Source: Natrinema salifodinae
GTDB lineage: Archaea; Halobacteriota; Halobacteria; Halobacteriales; Natrialbaceae
Direction: 5' to 3'
Assembly: GCF_900110455.1 (NCBI RefSeq)
Contig: NZ_FOIS01000006.1
Location: 24,632-88,631 of the forward strand
DNA length: 64,000 nt
Below are positions 54,347 through 63,513 of the stretch, piece by piece. The position numbers were made by a program, and so were the translations under genes. The notes beneath the pieces were generated by a model. That model was not told the origin of the DNA. It did not search any database and saw only the letters and a program-made list of their open reading frames with translations. Position 1 is the stretch's first letter; every line of letters starts with the position of its first letter.

Positions 54347-55246
54347 TCAACACGCCGCGTAGAACACGTAGAGATCGTCGTTCGGCGCGACGTGGACGTC
54401 GATACCTTCGGCGTCGAATCCGGATCGGACCTCGTCGCCGAACCGCGAAGACAGGAGCGCCGTAGCGACGTCGTCGGCGAACGCGGCTTCGTCGGGGTAG
54501 TCCTCGACCGAGAGGTCGGAGACGATCATCGGTGCGTCGACGGGAGGTTCGCTACAGTCGTGGTCGAAATCGCCGGGATCCGCAGCGTCGGGCTCCGCAT
54601 CGTCGAACTCGACCGCGACGTACGCGCGATTCTGGTACTCCGCGTACGCCGCGAGCCCGTCGTCGTATGCGCGCGCCGCTGACTCGTCCCGCTCCTCGTC
54701 GAGCCGTTCGTGGATTTCCGCTGCCGCGATCTCGAGGTCGATCCCCGCTTTCTGATCGCCATCGCCTGGCGCGTCCGGCGGCGACGGCGAGCCGATCCCG
54801 GGCAGGATCGACGGGGAAACGATCCCCGTCGCGAACAGCGCGATGACGAGCCCGATCGCGGCGAGGATCGGCAGGTAGGGTTTCGCGACCTCGAACCAGG
54901 TCGGGGCGGTCAGGTCGCGTTCGAGCCCGTCGTAGGTCTGTTCGACCCGTTCGAGGTCGGGGTTGCCACAGCGCGAACAGGGCGGCGTGTTGCGAACGTG
55001 TTCCCGGCCGCAGTTCGGACAGGTCCAGACGTAGTCGGGGCCGGTGTCGACGGTACCGGTTCCGGTGCTGGTGCCGGTCGTCTCGGCTCCAGTACTGGAT
55101 TCGGGCCCGGATCCGGAGTCACCGTCGGTCGCGTTCGCGTCGCTCGCGCGGACGACAGCCTTCTCGAAGGCGTTGTGACCGCACTCGTCACAGGGCGGCT
55201 CGTTCTCCGCGTGCGGTTTCCCACACCACGCGCATCGCCATTTCAC
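54347..55246 (-). CDS. Membrane protein with two zinc ribbons, function unknown
   Basis: This 299-residue protein starts with GTG (VKWRCAWCGKPHAENEPP), and a TTATCTC element lies about 31 bases upstream. Two zinc ribbons are present: CAWCG...CDECG near 5-25 and CPNCG...CSRCG near 75-95. One membrane helix (LPILAAIGLVIALFATGIV) lies near 130. The C-terminal about 130 residues are acidic (YDDGLAAYAEYQNRAYVAVEF, SRFGDEVRSGFDAEG). The ribbons suggest a nucleic-acid or protein adaptor held at the membrane. Confidence 0.7.
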   Translation of the reverse strand: MKWRCAWCGKPHAENEPPCDECGHNAFEKAVVRASDANATDGDSGSGPESSTGAETTGTSTGTGTVDTGPDYVWTCPNCGREHVRNTPPCSRCGNPDLERVEQTYDGLERDLTAPTWFEVAKPYLPILAAIGLVIALFATGIVSPSILPGIGSPSPPDAPGDGDQKAGIDLEIAAAEIHERLDEERDESAARAYDDGLAAYAEYQNRAYVAVEFDDAEPDAADPGDFDHDCSEPPVDAPMIVSDLSVEDYPDEAAFADDVATALLSSRFGDEVRSGFDAEGIDVHVAPNDDLYVFYAAC

Positions 55247-55337
55247 TGGTAGAAACGCACGACTACGAAGAGATAAGCCTGCTGGATGGACGTCATCCGG
55301 GTCGGCCGCGCCGGCGCCGGGATCGCCGTCCTCGGCG

Positions 55338-56153
55338 TCAGCGACGGACGGGAACGCCGTGCTCGTCGAGGTAGGCCTTCGTCTCCTCGATCGAGTACTC
55401 GTCGAAGTGGAAGATCGAGGCCGCCAGGCCGGCGTCGGCGCCGGCCTCGGTGAACACGTCGTACATGTCCTCGGGGCCCCCACAGCCCGAGGAGGCGATG
55501 ACCGGCGTGTCGACGGTCTCGGAGACCGCCTTCGTCAGCGGGAGGTCGTAGCCGTCTTTCGTCCCGTCCTTGTCGATCGAGTTGACGAAGAGTTCGCCCG
55601 CGCCGCGGGCCTCGGCCTCCGCGGCCCACTCGAGGACGTCGATCCCGGTCCCCTCACGGCCGCCCTTCTTCGTGCACTCGAACCAGCAGGACTCGCCGTC
55701 GATCTCGACGTAGTGTTCGCCGCCCTCGTCGAAGCGTCGCCTGGCGTCGACGCTAATGACGATACACTGGCTGCCGAACGCGCGGGCGCCCTCGTTGACG
55801 AGTTCGGGGCGTTCGAGCGCGCCGGTGGTGATCGAGACCTTGTCCGCGCCGGCCCGCAGGGTCTCCTTGATGTCCCCGGTGGTGCGGATGCCGCCGCCGA
55901 CGGTGAGGGGAATAAAGACCTGGTCAGCGACGCGTTCGACGACGTCGAGCATCGTTTCGCGGCCCTCCGCGGAGGCGGTGATGTCGAGGAAGACAAATTC
56001 GTCCGCGCCCGCGCGGTTGTACGCGCGGGCCATCTCGACCGGGTCGCCGGTGTATTTGAGGTCCTCGAAGTTGACGCCGGTGTAGACCGCCGGGTTCCCG
56101 TCCTCGTCGAGGTCCACGTCGATACACGGGATGACTCGCTTGGTCAGTACCAT
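55338..56153 (-). CDS. hisF: Imidazole glycerol phosphate synthase, cyclase subunit
   Basis: This 271-residue TIM barrel has the catalytic Asp residues in [11 protein letters not shown] near 11 and VISVDARR near 130, and the phosphate loops [10 protein letters not shown] near 80 and [11 protein letters not shown] near 230. HisF converts PRFAR to IGP in histidine synthesis using ammonia from HisH. The CTTTACTATCC element at about -32 supports the ATG at 56153. Confidence 0.95.
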   Translation of the reverse strand: MVLTKRVIPCIDVDLDEDGNPAVYTGVNFEDLKYTGDPVEMARAYNRAGADEFVFLDITASAEGRETMLDVVERVADQVFIPLTVGGGIRTTGDIKETLRAGADKVSITTGALERPELVNEGARAFGSQCIVISVDARRRFDEGGEHYVEIDGESCWFECTKKGGREGTGIDVLEWAAEAEARGAGELFVNSIDKDGTKDGYDLPLTKAVSETVDTPVIASSGCGGPEDMYDVFTEAGADAGLAASIFHFDEYSIEETKAYLDEHGVPVRR

Positions 56154-56310
56154 GTGGTTGCTACCCGAGTGTTCGAACCGAGGATAGTAAAGCCGTCTGG
56201 ATCGGGAAAGACGGACCGAGACGGCCGGAACGTCGACGACTGGACGAGCGCGAGTTCCCGAGACGTTCCGTGTAGGTGCCCTTAAGTGACGGAACAGAGA
56301 ACACGCACGT

Positions 56311-56502
56311 ATGGTAGCCGACACCGAACACGACGAACACGAGGCCGATACGGGAGCGGACGTCGGCCACGACCTCGACGCCGAGCGAACGACTGCACCG
56401 ATGAGCGACTACTCCGGACGTGACGTCGGTATCGGCGTCGTCGTCATGCTACTCGGGGCGGTCGTCGCGTTCGGAATTCCGCTGCTCACGATCGGGCTAT
56501 AG
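56311..56502 (+). CDS. Small membrane protein, haloarchaeal
   Basis: This 63-residue protein has an acidic N-terminal half (HDEHEADTGADVGHDLDAER) and one C-terminal helix (VGIGVVVMLLGAVVAFGIPLL). TTAAG about 27 bases upstream supports the ATG at 56311. The function is unknown; it is the kind of small haloarchaeal membrane protein seen near many unrelated genes. Confidence 0.65.
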   Translation: MVADTEHDEHEADTGADVGHDLDAERTTAPMSDYSGRDVGIGVVVMLLGAVVAFGIPLLTIGL

Positions 56503-56533
56503 CGCTGCCGAGAGCCGATCCAAAAATCGGGCG

Positions 56534-56761
56534 TTAGAAGACGTATTCGTCGTCGTGGCCCATCATGCCGTCGTCTTCGAGGCCGGTGCCGCCCGTTGCT
56601 CCTTCGTCTTCGTCCATCGGCCCGCTGGTTTTGTAGGCTTTGATGCCCGTCGAGAGGAGGTCCTCGATCGCCTCCTCACGGTTGACGAACTCGCCGCGTT
56701 CGACCATCTGGGCAATCTGCATCTCGAGGTGCTCCGGTATGGTGATCTCTACTTTCGGCAT
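56534..56761 (-). CDS. Ribbon-helix-helix (CopG-like) protein
   Basis: This 75-residue protein has an N-terminal beta strand (MPKVEITIPEHLEMQIAQM) and helices (ERGEFVNREEAIEDLLSTGIKA) of the ribbon-helix-helix fold, then an acidic tail with Asp/Glu and Met. It likely binds DNA as a dimer; the target is unknown. It converges on the small membrane gene. Confidence 0.82.
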   Translation of the reverse strand: MPKVEITIPEHLEMQIAQMVERGEFVNREEAIEDLLSTGIKAYKTSGPMDEDEGATGGTGLEDDGMMGHDDEYVF

Positions 56762-56928
56762 CTGATTCGGCTTTCGGCGAGGGGGTATTTAGGTCTGACG
56801 GGGACTCTACACGGATAGGAAAGAAAAAACTCGCCTCGGCGAAACGACGGTTGTTCGGCGAGCGTCGGTCGAAGACCGAAGGTGTCGCGGGGGACCGTAT
56901 GGCGCTGAAGCTCGAACTGCGAGCCGAT

Positions 56929-57228
56929 TCAGCGGTTGCCCATCATCGAGTCGAACGCGTTCTTCAGCGTCGTTCCCGGCTGGGTGACCGACTGGAGCTG
57001 GTTAAGCATCTTCCGCTGGTTGAAGTAACTCGCGAACGCGAGGATGGTCGGCGGCCAGAGCCCGATGAACGCGCCCAACTGTCGCTCTCCTCGGAGGAAG
57101 AAGTAGTACAGCGAGAGGCCGACGGAGGCGGCCGACGCGACGAACGCGGGGCCCATGGCTTCTTCGCCGACTTCTTCTGCTGCCTGTTCGGTAACTTCCC
57201 GTTCGGCTATCTGCTGTCTGTTTGCCAT
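56929..57228 (-). CDS. Small membrane protein, haloarchaeal
   Basis: This 99-residue protein has about two membrane segments (AFVASAASVGLSLYYFFL and GAFIGLWPPTILAFASYF) and an N-terminal Glu-rich helix. No family was recognised. CCTTAGTAC at about -30 supports the ATG at 57228. Confidence 0.66.
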   Translation of the reverse strand: MANRQQIAEREVTEQAAEEVGEEAMGPAFVASAASVGLSLYYFFLRGERQLGAFIGLWPPTILAFASYFNQRKMLNQLQSVTQPGTTLKNAFDSMMGNR

Positions 57229-57484
57229 ACAAGCGAGTGTAGTCGAGACTGTACTAAGGGATGGCGAGGGTTTCGCAAGGAAGCCCCTGAATTGTGATGT
57301 CGAGCCGACTGTTACAGTTCGTTTCGACCCCGTCATCGGCCCGGAAATACGGGCTTACGTGTCGACGATCGTTTCATTCGAACGGTGAGTCCCGGTCACA
57401 CGCGACACGTGGATGGATGGGTCGTCGGCTCGGCCCGCCCGCCGGAGGCGTCACATCTACATCCGTCGGGACGTACGCACGCGT

Positions 57485-58087
57485 ATGACGAACGACGCGA
57501 CCGACGTTACGGATCTCTACCAGGAGTTCGGCGACGAGCGGCTGCCGCCCGGCCAGCGGGAGACGTCGGCGTTTCCGGTCCTCTCGAAGAGCGGGACGCC
57601 CGACTGGGACCCCGACACGTGGGAGTTCACCGTCACCGGCGCGGTCGACGAGGAACTAACCTTCTCGTGGGACGAGTTCCGCGACCTGCCCAGCGAGACC
57701 CAACGGCAGGATTTCCACTGCGTTACCGGGTGGAGCAAGTTCGACTGCGAATTCACGGGCGTCCCCTTCACCGAGATCGCCGAGCGGGCCGGCGTCCGCG
57801 ACGACGCGGTCCACGTCATGTTCTCCGCGCTGGACGGCTACACCACCGATCTGCCGCTCGAAGACTGCATGCGCGAGGAAGTCCTATTCACCTGGGAGTA
57901 CGACGGCGAGTCGCTTCCCGAGGACCACGGCGGCCCGCTCCGGGTGATTACGCCCCACAAGTACGCCTACAAGGGCGCGAAATGGGTCGACGGCATCGAG
58001 TTCCTCACCGAAGCGCAGCGCGGCTATTGGGAGAAGCGCGGCTACTCGCAGACGGCCGACCCCTGGCAGGAAGAGCGCTACAGCTAA
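57485..58087 (+). CDS. Sulfite oxidase-like molybdopterin oxidoreductase
   Basis: This 200-residue protein is YedY/sulfite-oxidase-like: FTVTGAVDEELTFSWDEFRD, the molybdenum-ligand Cys in FHCVTGWSKFDCEF near 78, and GPLRVITPHKYAYKGAKWVDGIEF. It is shorter than full sulfite oxidase and lacks a heme domain. There is no signal peptide, so it is probably cytoplasmic. The ATG at 57485 is the first in a good context. Confidence 0.87.
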   Translation: MTNDATDVTDLYQEFGDERLPPGQRETSAFPVLSKSGTPDWDPDTWEFTVTGAVDEELTFSWDEFRDLPSETQRQDFHCVTGWSKFDCEFTGVPFTEIAERAGVRDDAVHVMFSALDGYTTDLPLEDCMREEVLFTWEYDGESLPEDHGGPLRVITPHKYAYKGAKWVDGIEFLTEAQRGYWEKRGYSQTADPWQEERYS

Positions 58088-58172
58088 CGGAATTCAACGG
58101 GATTCAACGGACGTCTCCCGACCGGTCGGCGAATAGTTAGGCTGAAGGCCGGGCGGTCCCGACGTGCGGTCG

Positions 58173-59534
58173 ATGGACCGATCGTCGGGTGAGGGTCAAC
58201 TGGCGGCCGATTCGGCGTCGACGGTCGAGCCGGTCGACCTGGTCAGCCGCAGTCGCGAACTCGAATGCGAGGACGACCACGTCGCCGTCGGCGCGTTGCT
58301 CCGCGGCGACACCGCATCGCGGATCCGGTGGGCCACGCCTGACGGACTCGAACTCGTCGGGAGGGGCGTCGCCGCACGGTTCGCGGCCGGTGGCCCCGAC
58401 CGCTTCGATCGGATTCGAACGCAGGCGAGTCGCGTCTTCGACGCGCTCGCACACGATGGCCCGGAGCCCGCCCGCCCGCGGGCCGTCGGCGGCTTTTCGT
58501 TTCACGACGGCCACGAACCCGGCCCGCCCTGGACCGGCTTCGACGCGGCCGCCTTCGTCGTCCCGCAGGTGCTCCTCACTCGCACCGACGACGGGACATG
58601 GCTGACGACCGTCGGCACCCGCGCCGACGAGGCCGACGACCGTCTCGAGCGCTGGACCGATCGCCTGGCCGCGCTCCCGTCGAACCGATCGAGCGGCTCG
58701 GCCCCCGCCCCGGGCGTCGCGTCGACGCGACGCACCACGTCGAAAGCGGCCTGGTCCGATCAGGTCGAGACGGCGCTGGACCGGATCGCCGACGGCCGGC
58801 TGACGAAGGTCGTCCTGGCACAGGCCCTCTCGGTCGACCTCGAGGGGGCGATCGACGTGCCCGCGACCCTCGAGCGGCTCCGCCGGCAGTATCCGAACTG
58901 TTACCGGTTCCTGGTCGGCCGCGAGGTCGGCGGGACGTTCTTCGGCGCGCCGCCCGAGCGCCTGGTGGCGAAACGCGGCAACCGCGTCGAGACGGAGGCG
59001 CTGGCCGGCTCCGTCCCCCGCGGGGAGACGCCAGCCGAAGATAGGGAACACGTCGAGCGGATGCGGGCCGACGAGAAGTTCCAGCACGAACACGAACTCG
59101 TCGTGGACGCGATCCGCGAGCAGCTCGCGCCGTTCGCGCGCGAACTCACCGTCAGCGAGCAGACGATCCGTCGCCTGGCGACCATTCAACACTTACAGAC
59201 GCCGATCGAGGCGATCCTCGACGGCGACCGACACGTCCTCGAACTCGTCGAGGCCTTACACCCGACGCCGGCGGTCGGCGGAGTCCCGCCCGACGCGGCC
59301 TGGGAGACGATCCGCGATACGGAGCCGTTCGGCCGAGGCTGGTACGCCGCGCCGCTGGGGTGGTTCGACGGCGACGGCGACGGCGAGTTCGCGGTCGCGC
59401 TCCGCTCCGGTGTCGCGGCCGACGGGACCGTGACGCTGTTTGCGGGCAACGGCATCGTCGCCGACAGCGATCCGGCCGAGGAGTGGGACGAAGTACAGCT
59501 GAAGTTCCGCCCGATCCTCGACGAACTCAGATAG
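58173..59534 (+). CDS. menF: Isochorismate synthase
   Basis: This protein of about 453 residues has the chorismate-binding signatures KVVLAQALSVDLEGAID, ETEALAGSVPRG, KFQHEHELVVDAIRE and AVGGVPPDAAW. It converts chorismate to isochorismate, the first step of menaquinone synthesis. An ATG at 58164 is three codons upstream. menD follows 69 bases later on the same strand. Confidence 0.92.
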   Translation: MDRSSGEGQLAADSASTVEPVDLVSRSRELECEDDHVAVGALLRGDTASRIRWATPDGLELVGRGVAARFAAGGPDRFDRIRTQASRVFDALAHDGPEPARPRAVGGFSFHDGHEPGPPWTGFDAAAFVVPQVLLTRTDDGTWLTTVGTRADEADDRLERWTDRLAALPSNRSSGSAPAPGVASTRRTTSKAAWSDQVETALDRIADGRLTKVVLAQALSVDLEGAIDVPATLERLRRQYPNCYRFLVGREVGGTFFGAPPERLVAKRGNRVETEALAGSVPRGETPAEDREHVERMRADEKFQHEHELVVDAIREQLAPFARELTVSEQTIRRLATIQHLQTPIEAILDGDRHVLELVEALHPTPAVGGVPPDAAWETIRDTEPFGRGWYAAPLGWFDGDGDGEFAVALRSGVAADGTVTLFAGNGIVADSDPAEEWDEVQLKFRPILDELR

Positions 59535-59603
59535 CGCCGCAACCGAGAACCGATATCCGAGACCGCGACCCGAAACCACTACTCATACCGATACTCGATA
59601 CCG

Positions 59604-61454
59604 ATGACTGCGCCGAACCGCGCGACCCTCTGGGGTCGCGTCCTCGCCGACGAACTCGCAAAGGGCGGCCTCGAAGCCGTCTGTATCGCGCCCGGCAGCC
59701 GGTCGACGCCGCTGACCGTCGCCTTCGCCGCGCACCCCGACATCGACGTCTACTCGCACCTAGACGAGCGTGCGGCGGCCTACTTCGCGCTCGGTCGCGC
59801 CCGCCGGACCGGCGAGCCGACGGCCCTAGTCTGTACCTCCGGTACGGCGGCCGCGAACTTCCATCCCGCCGTGGTCGAGGCCGACCAGGCCCGCGTGCCG
59901 CTGCTGGTGCTCACGGCCGACCGACCGCCCGAACTCCGCGACAGCGGCGCGAACCAGACGGTCGACCAGGTCAAACTCTACGGCGATGCGGTGCGGTGGT
60001 ATTCGGAGCTTCCCGAGCCAGAAGCCGACGAGCGGAAGGTGCGGAGCCTCCGGACGACCGCCGCCCGCGCGCTCGCGGAGACGACCGGCGTTCCGCCCGG
60101 TCCCGTCCACCTGAACTGTCCGTTCAGGAAGCCCCTCGAGCCGACCGAGGTGCCCGGCGACGTCCCCGAGTCGTTCTCGGACGGCCTGGCCGGCCGCGGG
60201 CGAGACGGCGTCTTCGTCGAGACCGACGCCGGCGACCGGACGCTCGAAGACGACAGGATACGGACGGTCACCCGCGCGCTCGCGGACGCGGAGCGACCCC
60301 TGATCGTCGCCGGGCCGGCCGATCCCGCCGATCTCTCGGCGCTCGATCCGGCGGCCGTGACCGACCTCGCCGACCGACTGGGCGCGCCGGTTCTCGCGGA
60401 CCCGCTCTCGGGGCTGCGGTTCGGCTCCCACGTCGGGTCCGGTGACGCGGGCGAGGACGGAAACGACGGCGACGGCGACGCTACCCGAACGATCTACGGC
60501 GGCTACGACACCTACGTTCGAGAACTCCCGGCACCCGACGTCGTCCTCCGATTCGGCGCTTCCCCCACGTCGAAACCGCTCCGGCACGCGCTCCGTGACG
60601 CCGATGCGACGCAGTTCCTCGTCGATCCCGCGGGCGCCTGGCGCGAGGCGACGTTCACCGCGACCGATCTGCTGGCGGCCGAGCCGGCAACCGTCGTTGA
60701 CGGATTGCTCGCGGCGCTGCGGCCCGATCATTCACCGAACCCGCGAGCGACGACTGACGACGCCTGGCGCGCTCGGTTCGACGCGGCCGAGCGCCGCCAC
60801 TGGGAGGTCTGTGATCACGCGTGCTCCACGGAGGCCCTCGCGTCGGAGCCGTTCGAGGGCGCCGTGCTCGCGTCGGTGGTCGCGAACGCGCCGGACCCGG
60901 CGACGGTGTTCGTCTCGAACAGCATGCCGATCCGGGACGCCGACCGCTTCGCCAGGCCGCGGGACGCCGACCTGACGGTGCTCGCGAACCGCGGCGCGAG
61001 CGGCATCGACGGCATCGCGAGCACGGCGCTGGGCGCCGGGAGCGCGACCGACGATCCGCTCGTGCTCGTCACGGGCGACCTGGCCTTCTACCACGATTCG
61101 AACGGGCTGCTCGCCGTCGATCGCTGCGACGTCGACGCGACGATCGTCCTGCTGGACAACGACGGCGGCGGCATCTTCCACGAGCTCCCGATCGAGGAGT
61201 TCGAACCGCCCTTTACGGACCAGTTTAAGACGCCCCACGGCCTCGAGTTCGACGCGCTCGCCGACTTCTACGACCTCGAGTTCGAACGCGTCGAGCCCGC
61301 GGGGTTCGCGGACGCGTATCGGGAGTCGCTCGAGACCACGGGAACGCAGGTGCTCTCGGTCGAGTTCGACTCGGAAGCGAGCCACCGGCGACGCGAATCG
61401 CTCGAGGAACGCGTGCGGGACGCGATTGGCGAGCATACCACCAACGGAATGTAG
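59604..61454 (+). CDS. menD: SEPHCHC synthase
   Basis: This 616-residue thiamine-diphosphate enzyme has the catalytic Glu in SHLDERAAAYFALG near 53 and the TPP/Mg motif GDLAFYHDSNGLL through LLDNDGGGIFHELP near 490-515. It joins isochorismate with 2-oxoglutarate in menaquinone synthesis. The following menB is not adjacent; an arsenic-type cluster lies there instead. Confidence 0.95.
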   Translation: MTAPNRATLWGRVLADELAKGGLEAVCIAPGSRSTPLTVAFAAHPDIDVYSHLDERAAAYFALGRARRTGEPTALVCTSGTAAANFHPAVVEADQARVPLLVLTADRPPELRDSGANQTVDQVKLYGDAVRWYSELPEPEADERKVRSLRTTAARALAETTGVPPGPVHLNCPFRKPLEPTEVPGDVPESFSDGLAGRGRDGVFVETDAGDRTLEDDRIRTVTRALADAERPLIVAGPADPADLSALDPAAVTDLADRLGAPVLADPLSGLRFGSHVGSGDAGEDGNDGDGDATRTIYGGYDTYVRELPAPDVVLRFGASPTSKPLRHALRDADATQFLVDPAGAWREATFTATDLLAAEPATVVDGLLAALRPDHSPNPRATTDDAWRARFDAAERRHWEVCDHACSTEALASEPFEGAVLASVVANAPDPATVFVSNSMPIRDADRFARPRDADLTVLANRGASGIDGIASTALGAGSATDDPLVLVTGDLAFYHDSNGLLAVDRCDVDATIVLLDNDGGGIFHELPIEEFEPPFTDQFKTPHGLEFDALADFYDLEFERVEPAGFADAYRESLETTGTQVLSVEFDSEASHRRRESLEERVRDAIGEHTTNGM

Positions 61455-61649
61455 CCCGGTTGGCGAGACCGATAGTCCTGAGCGACCGTTATTTCCGGTC
61501 CGTGACGGCCGAAATCCGTATCGTTCTGATCGAGTGTGAGCGATACTCGTGCGCCGGTGATCGGAGTATGCCAAACAAATAAACTTTATAACGATATACG
61601 AAACTATGTTCTTCGCGGCCGCGACTTCGACGTTCGGGTGACGAGTATC

Positions 61650-61689
61650 GCACGATCTCCCGTTCTGGCTCCGCCACTGGAGATCGTGC
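61650..61689. repeat. Perfect 11-bp inverted repeat
   Basis: GCACGATCTCC (61650-61660) pairs perfectly with GGAGATCGTGC (61679-61689) across an 18-base loop. It could be a terminator for menD (no T-run), a regulatory site or an element remnant. Confidence 0.75.
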
Positions 61690-61834
61690 CGAGGGCACGG
61701 GTGCGGTTCGATCGTCTATCCGTTCCGACTGGCAGGACCTCCGTTCCGAGAGGATAGTGTAGTCGTCGGACCAAAGATCGTATTGTAATATCTCAATTCG
61801 TATTCGGGGATGGCCACACGCACTCACCCCTAGG

Positions 61835-61842
61835 TATATATT
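61835..61842 (+). promoter_or_regulatory. TATA box of the ars-type cluster
   Basis: TATATATT lies 23-30 bases upstream of the ATG at 61865. It fits a leaderless transcript of the small cysteine peptide and the genes behind it. Confidence 0.6.
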
Positions 61843-61864
61843 GATCGAGATAATACGATATGAC

Positions 61865-62011
61865 ATGATGGGACGAAACCTCCTATTTCGAGCCTGGAAT
61901 CGCCTTTCAGACCGATACAGTCCCGAAAATGGGTCGGATTGTTGCGGGACAAAAATCGAAGAAAGTCAATCTGAATCGGACGGCAACCAGAGCGAGCAGT
62001 GTTGTGAGTAA
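61865..62011 (+). CDS. 48-residue paired-cysteine peptide, first gene of the ars-type cluster
   Basis: The translation runs MMGRNLLFRAWNRLSDRY, then an acidic tail with two vicinal cysteine pairs, DCCG and QCCE, 20 residues apart. No family was recognised. The N-terminal half is basic and amphipathic. The stop is 21 bases before arsR, and a TATA box lies upstream, so it is expressed as the first gene of the unit. The same Cys-pair pattern occurs in the N-terminus of the ArsM in this cluster. A metal- or arsenite-binding role is inferred. Confidence 0.6.
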   Translation: MMGRNLLFRAWNRLSDRYSPENGSDCCGTKIEESQSESDGNQSEQCCE

Positions 62012-62032
62012 TATAGAACGAATAATCCAGCT

Positions 62033-62416
62033 ATGTCCGAATCAGGATCACCGCCTGACGAAGCGCGCGACGCGCTCGAGCGCCTGTACGACGATCCCGC
62101 CGAACGCATCGCTGACTTGCAGTCGATCGACGCCGCTGACGGCGACATCTCCGGCCAAGCAACCGTTTTCAAAGCGCTGGGGAACGAGGATCGACTCCGA
62201 ATACTGCGCGCCCTTCGCGAATCCGAGTGCTGCGGCTGCGAGTTACAGGTCGTTCTCGACGCCCCGCAGTCGACGGTCGCGACCCACGTGCGGAAGCTGA
62301 AGGAAGCGGGACTAGTCAAGTCCCGCAAGAAAGGCAAGTGGAGCTACTACCGCATCGCCGATACGGCCGTCTTCGAACTACTCGACCTCGCTGACGCGAT
62401 TCAGGAGGGAGAGTGA
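62033..62416 (+). CDS. arsR: ArsR-family metalloregulator
   Basis: This 127-residue winged HTH (ATVFKALGNEDRLRILRALRE, DAPQSTVATHVRKLKEAGL) has a cysteine cluster ECCGCEL in the helix-3 position used by ArsR to sense As(III)/Sb(III). It represses its operon until metal binds. It starts 21 bases after the small peptide gene, and its stop overlaps the permease start. Confidence 0.9.
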   Translation: MSESGSPPDEARDALERLYDDPAERIADLQSIDAADGDISGQATVFKALGNEDRLRILRALRESECCGCELQVVLDAPQSTVATHVRKLKEAGLVKSRKKGKWSYYRIADTAVFELLDLADAIQEGE

Positions 62417-63381
62417 CGGTGCTGCCACCGGACCTGTGGAACGGACTACTCGATTCGTGGGACTACTTCCAGCACCTCGCGGTCGTTCTCGTTCCGCTGT
62501 TCATCAGCGCGTCGTTTCTCGTTGGACTCGCTCGGGAATACCTTCCGCCGGAGCGGGTCGAACGGACGCTTCGCGGCCACGACGAGGGTGCCGGGAACAT
62601 CGCTGCAGCTGGGTTCGGCGCCGTGACACCGTTTTGCTCGTGCTCGACCGTCCCGATCCTGGCCGGCCTGTTGCAGGCCGGGGCTCCGCTCGGGCTGGCG
62701 TTTTCGTTCCTGCTCGCGTCGCCGCTAGTCAACTGGATCGCCGTGCTCCTGTTGCTCGGCCTGTTCGGGATCGAAATAACGGTCTGGTACGTGTTACTGA
62801 CGCTCCTCGCGGCTGTCGGTGGCGGAATCGTCATCGGTCGGCTGGGACTCTCCGATCAGGTGAAAGACGTTCGCGTTACGGACCACACGAGCCAGGCAGT
62901 CGCGACGGACGGCGGCACGTCCGAGTGCTGTGCCGGCAGGACCGAGACACGAACCGGCCGAACGCACGCACAACACGTCGCAACGGCCGCTCGCGAGGCG
63001 TGGTCGTTCTTCCTCGAGACGCTGCCGTACCTCGTCCTCGGGATGACGATTGGAGCGCTCATTCACGGCGCTGTGCCGCGAAGTCTCTTACACGCCGTCC
63101 TCGGGCCGGAAAACCCGCTGGCCGTGCCGTTCGCCGCACTCGCTGGCGCGCCGGTCTACATGAGTCTCAGCGGCATGCTCCCGCTCGCGGCGGCCCTCAG
63201 CGATCAGGGAATCGCTATCGGAACCGTCTTGGCGTTCGTCATCGGCGGTGCCGGGGTGAGTATTCCGAATCTCGTCCTACTGAACAAACTGTTTAAGCGC
63301 CGACTCTTGCTCGTCTACGCCGGAACGGTTGTGACGATTGGTATCGGTATCGGCGTCGTTTTCAATCATCTCGTCGTCTGA
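62413..63381 (+). CDS. ArsP/DUF318-type permease
   Basis: This 322-residue permease has the conserved FCSCSTVPILAGL motif near 74 and a second-half GAPVYMSLSGMLPLAAAL. It has two membrane bundles joined by a cytoplasmic loop at about 145-190 that contains a paired cysteine (SECCAG). ArsP proteins export organoarsenicals or related metalloids. The GTG start overlaps the arsR stop by four bases. Confidence 0.85.
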   Translation: MTVLPPDLWNGLLDSWDYFQHLAVVLVPLFISASFLVGLAREYLPPERVERTLRGHDEGAGNIAAAGFGAVTPFCSCSTVPILAGLLQAGAPLGLAFSFLLASPLVNWIAVLLLLGLFGIEITVWYVLLTLLAAVGGGIVIGRLGLSDQVKDVRVTDHTSQAVATDGGTSECCAGRTETRTGRTHAQHVATAAREAWSFFLETLPYLVLGMTIGALIHGAVPRSLLHAVLGPENPLAVPFAALAGAPVYMSLSGMLPLAAALSDQGIAIGTVLAFVIGGAGVSIPNLVLLNKLFKRRLLLVYAGTVVTIGIGIGVVFNHLVV

Positions 63382-63513
63382 ACGATGAATCTACAGCGAC
63401 AGCGCTGTCGACCGATTTGCCCCTGCGAGGAACGGCCGGAACGAAAGCGCGGTGGTGTCGGCTCGTCTCGTTCGCCAACCAACCTTCGGAAACAACCGCA
63501 GCGTAACGATCTC

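Larger units (their letters stand above)
61455..61864. other. Intergenic region with inverted repeat and ars promoter
   Basis: These 410 bases have no convincing gene. A perfect 11-bp inverted repeat lies at 61650-61689. An A+T-rich patch near 61571-61608 looks promoter-like but leads only to very short frames. The TATATATT box at 61835-61842 lies 23-30 bases before the small paired-cysteine gene. Confidence 0.6.

Noticed and set aside
61536..61757. 73-residue frame upstream of the ars-type cluster
   Set aside because: There is no domain, the tail is basic, and it spans the inverted repeat at 61650. Better read as non-coding.
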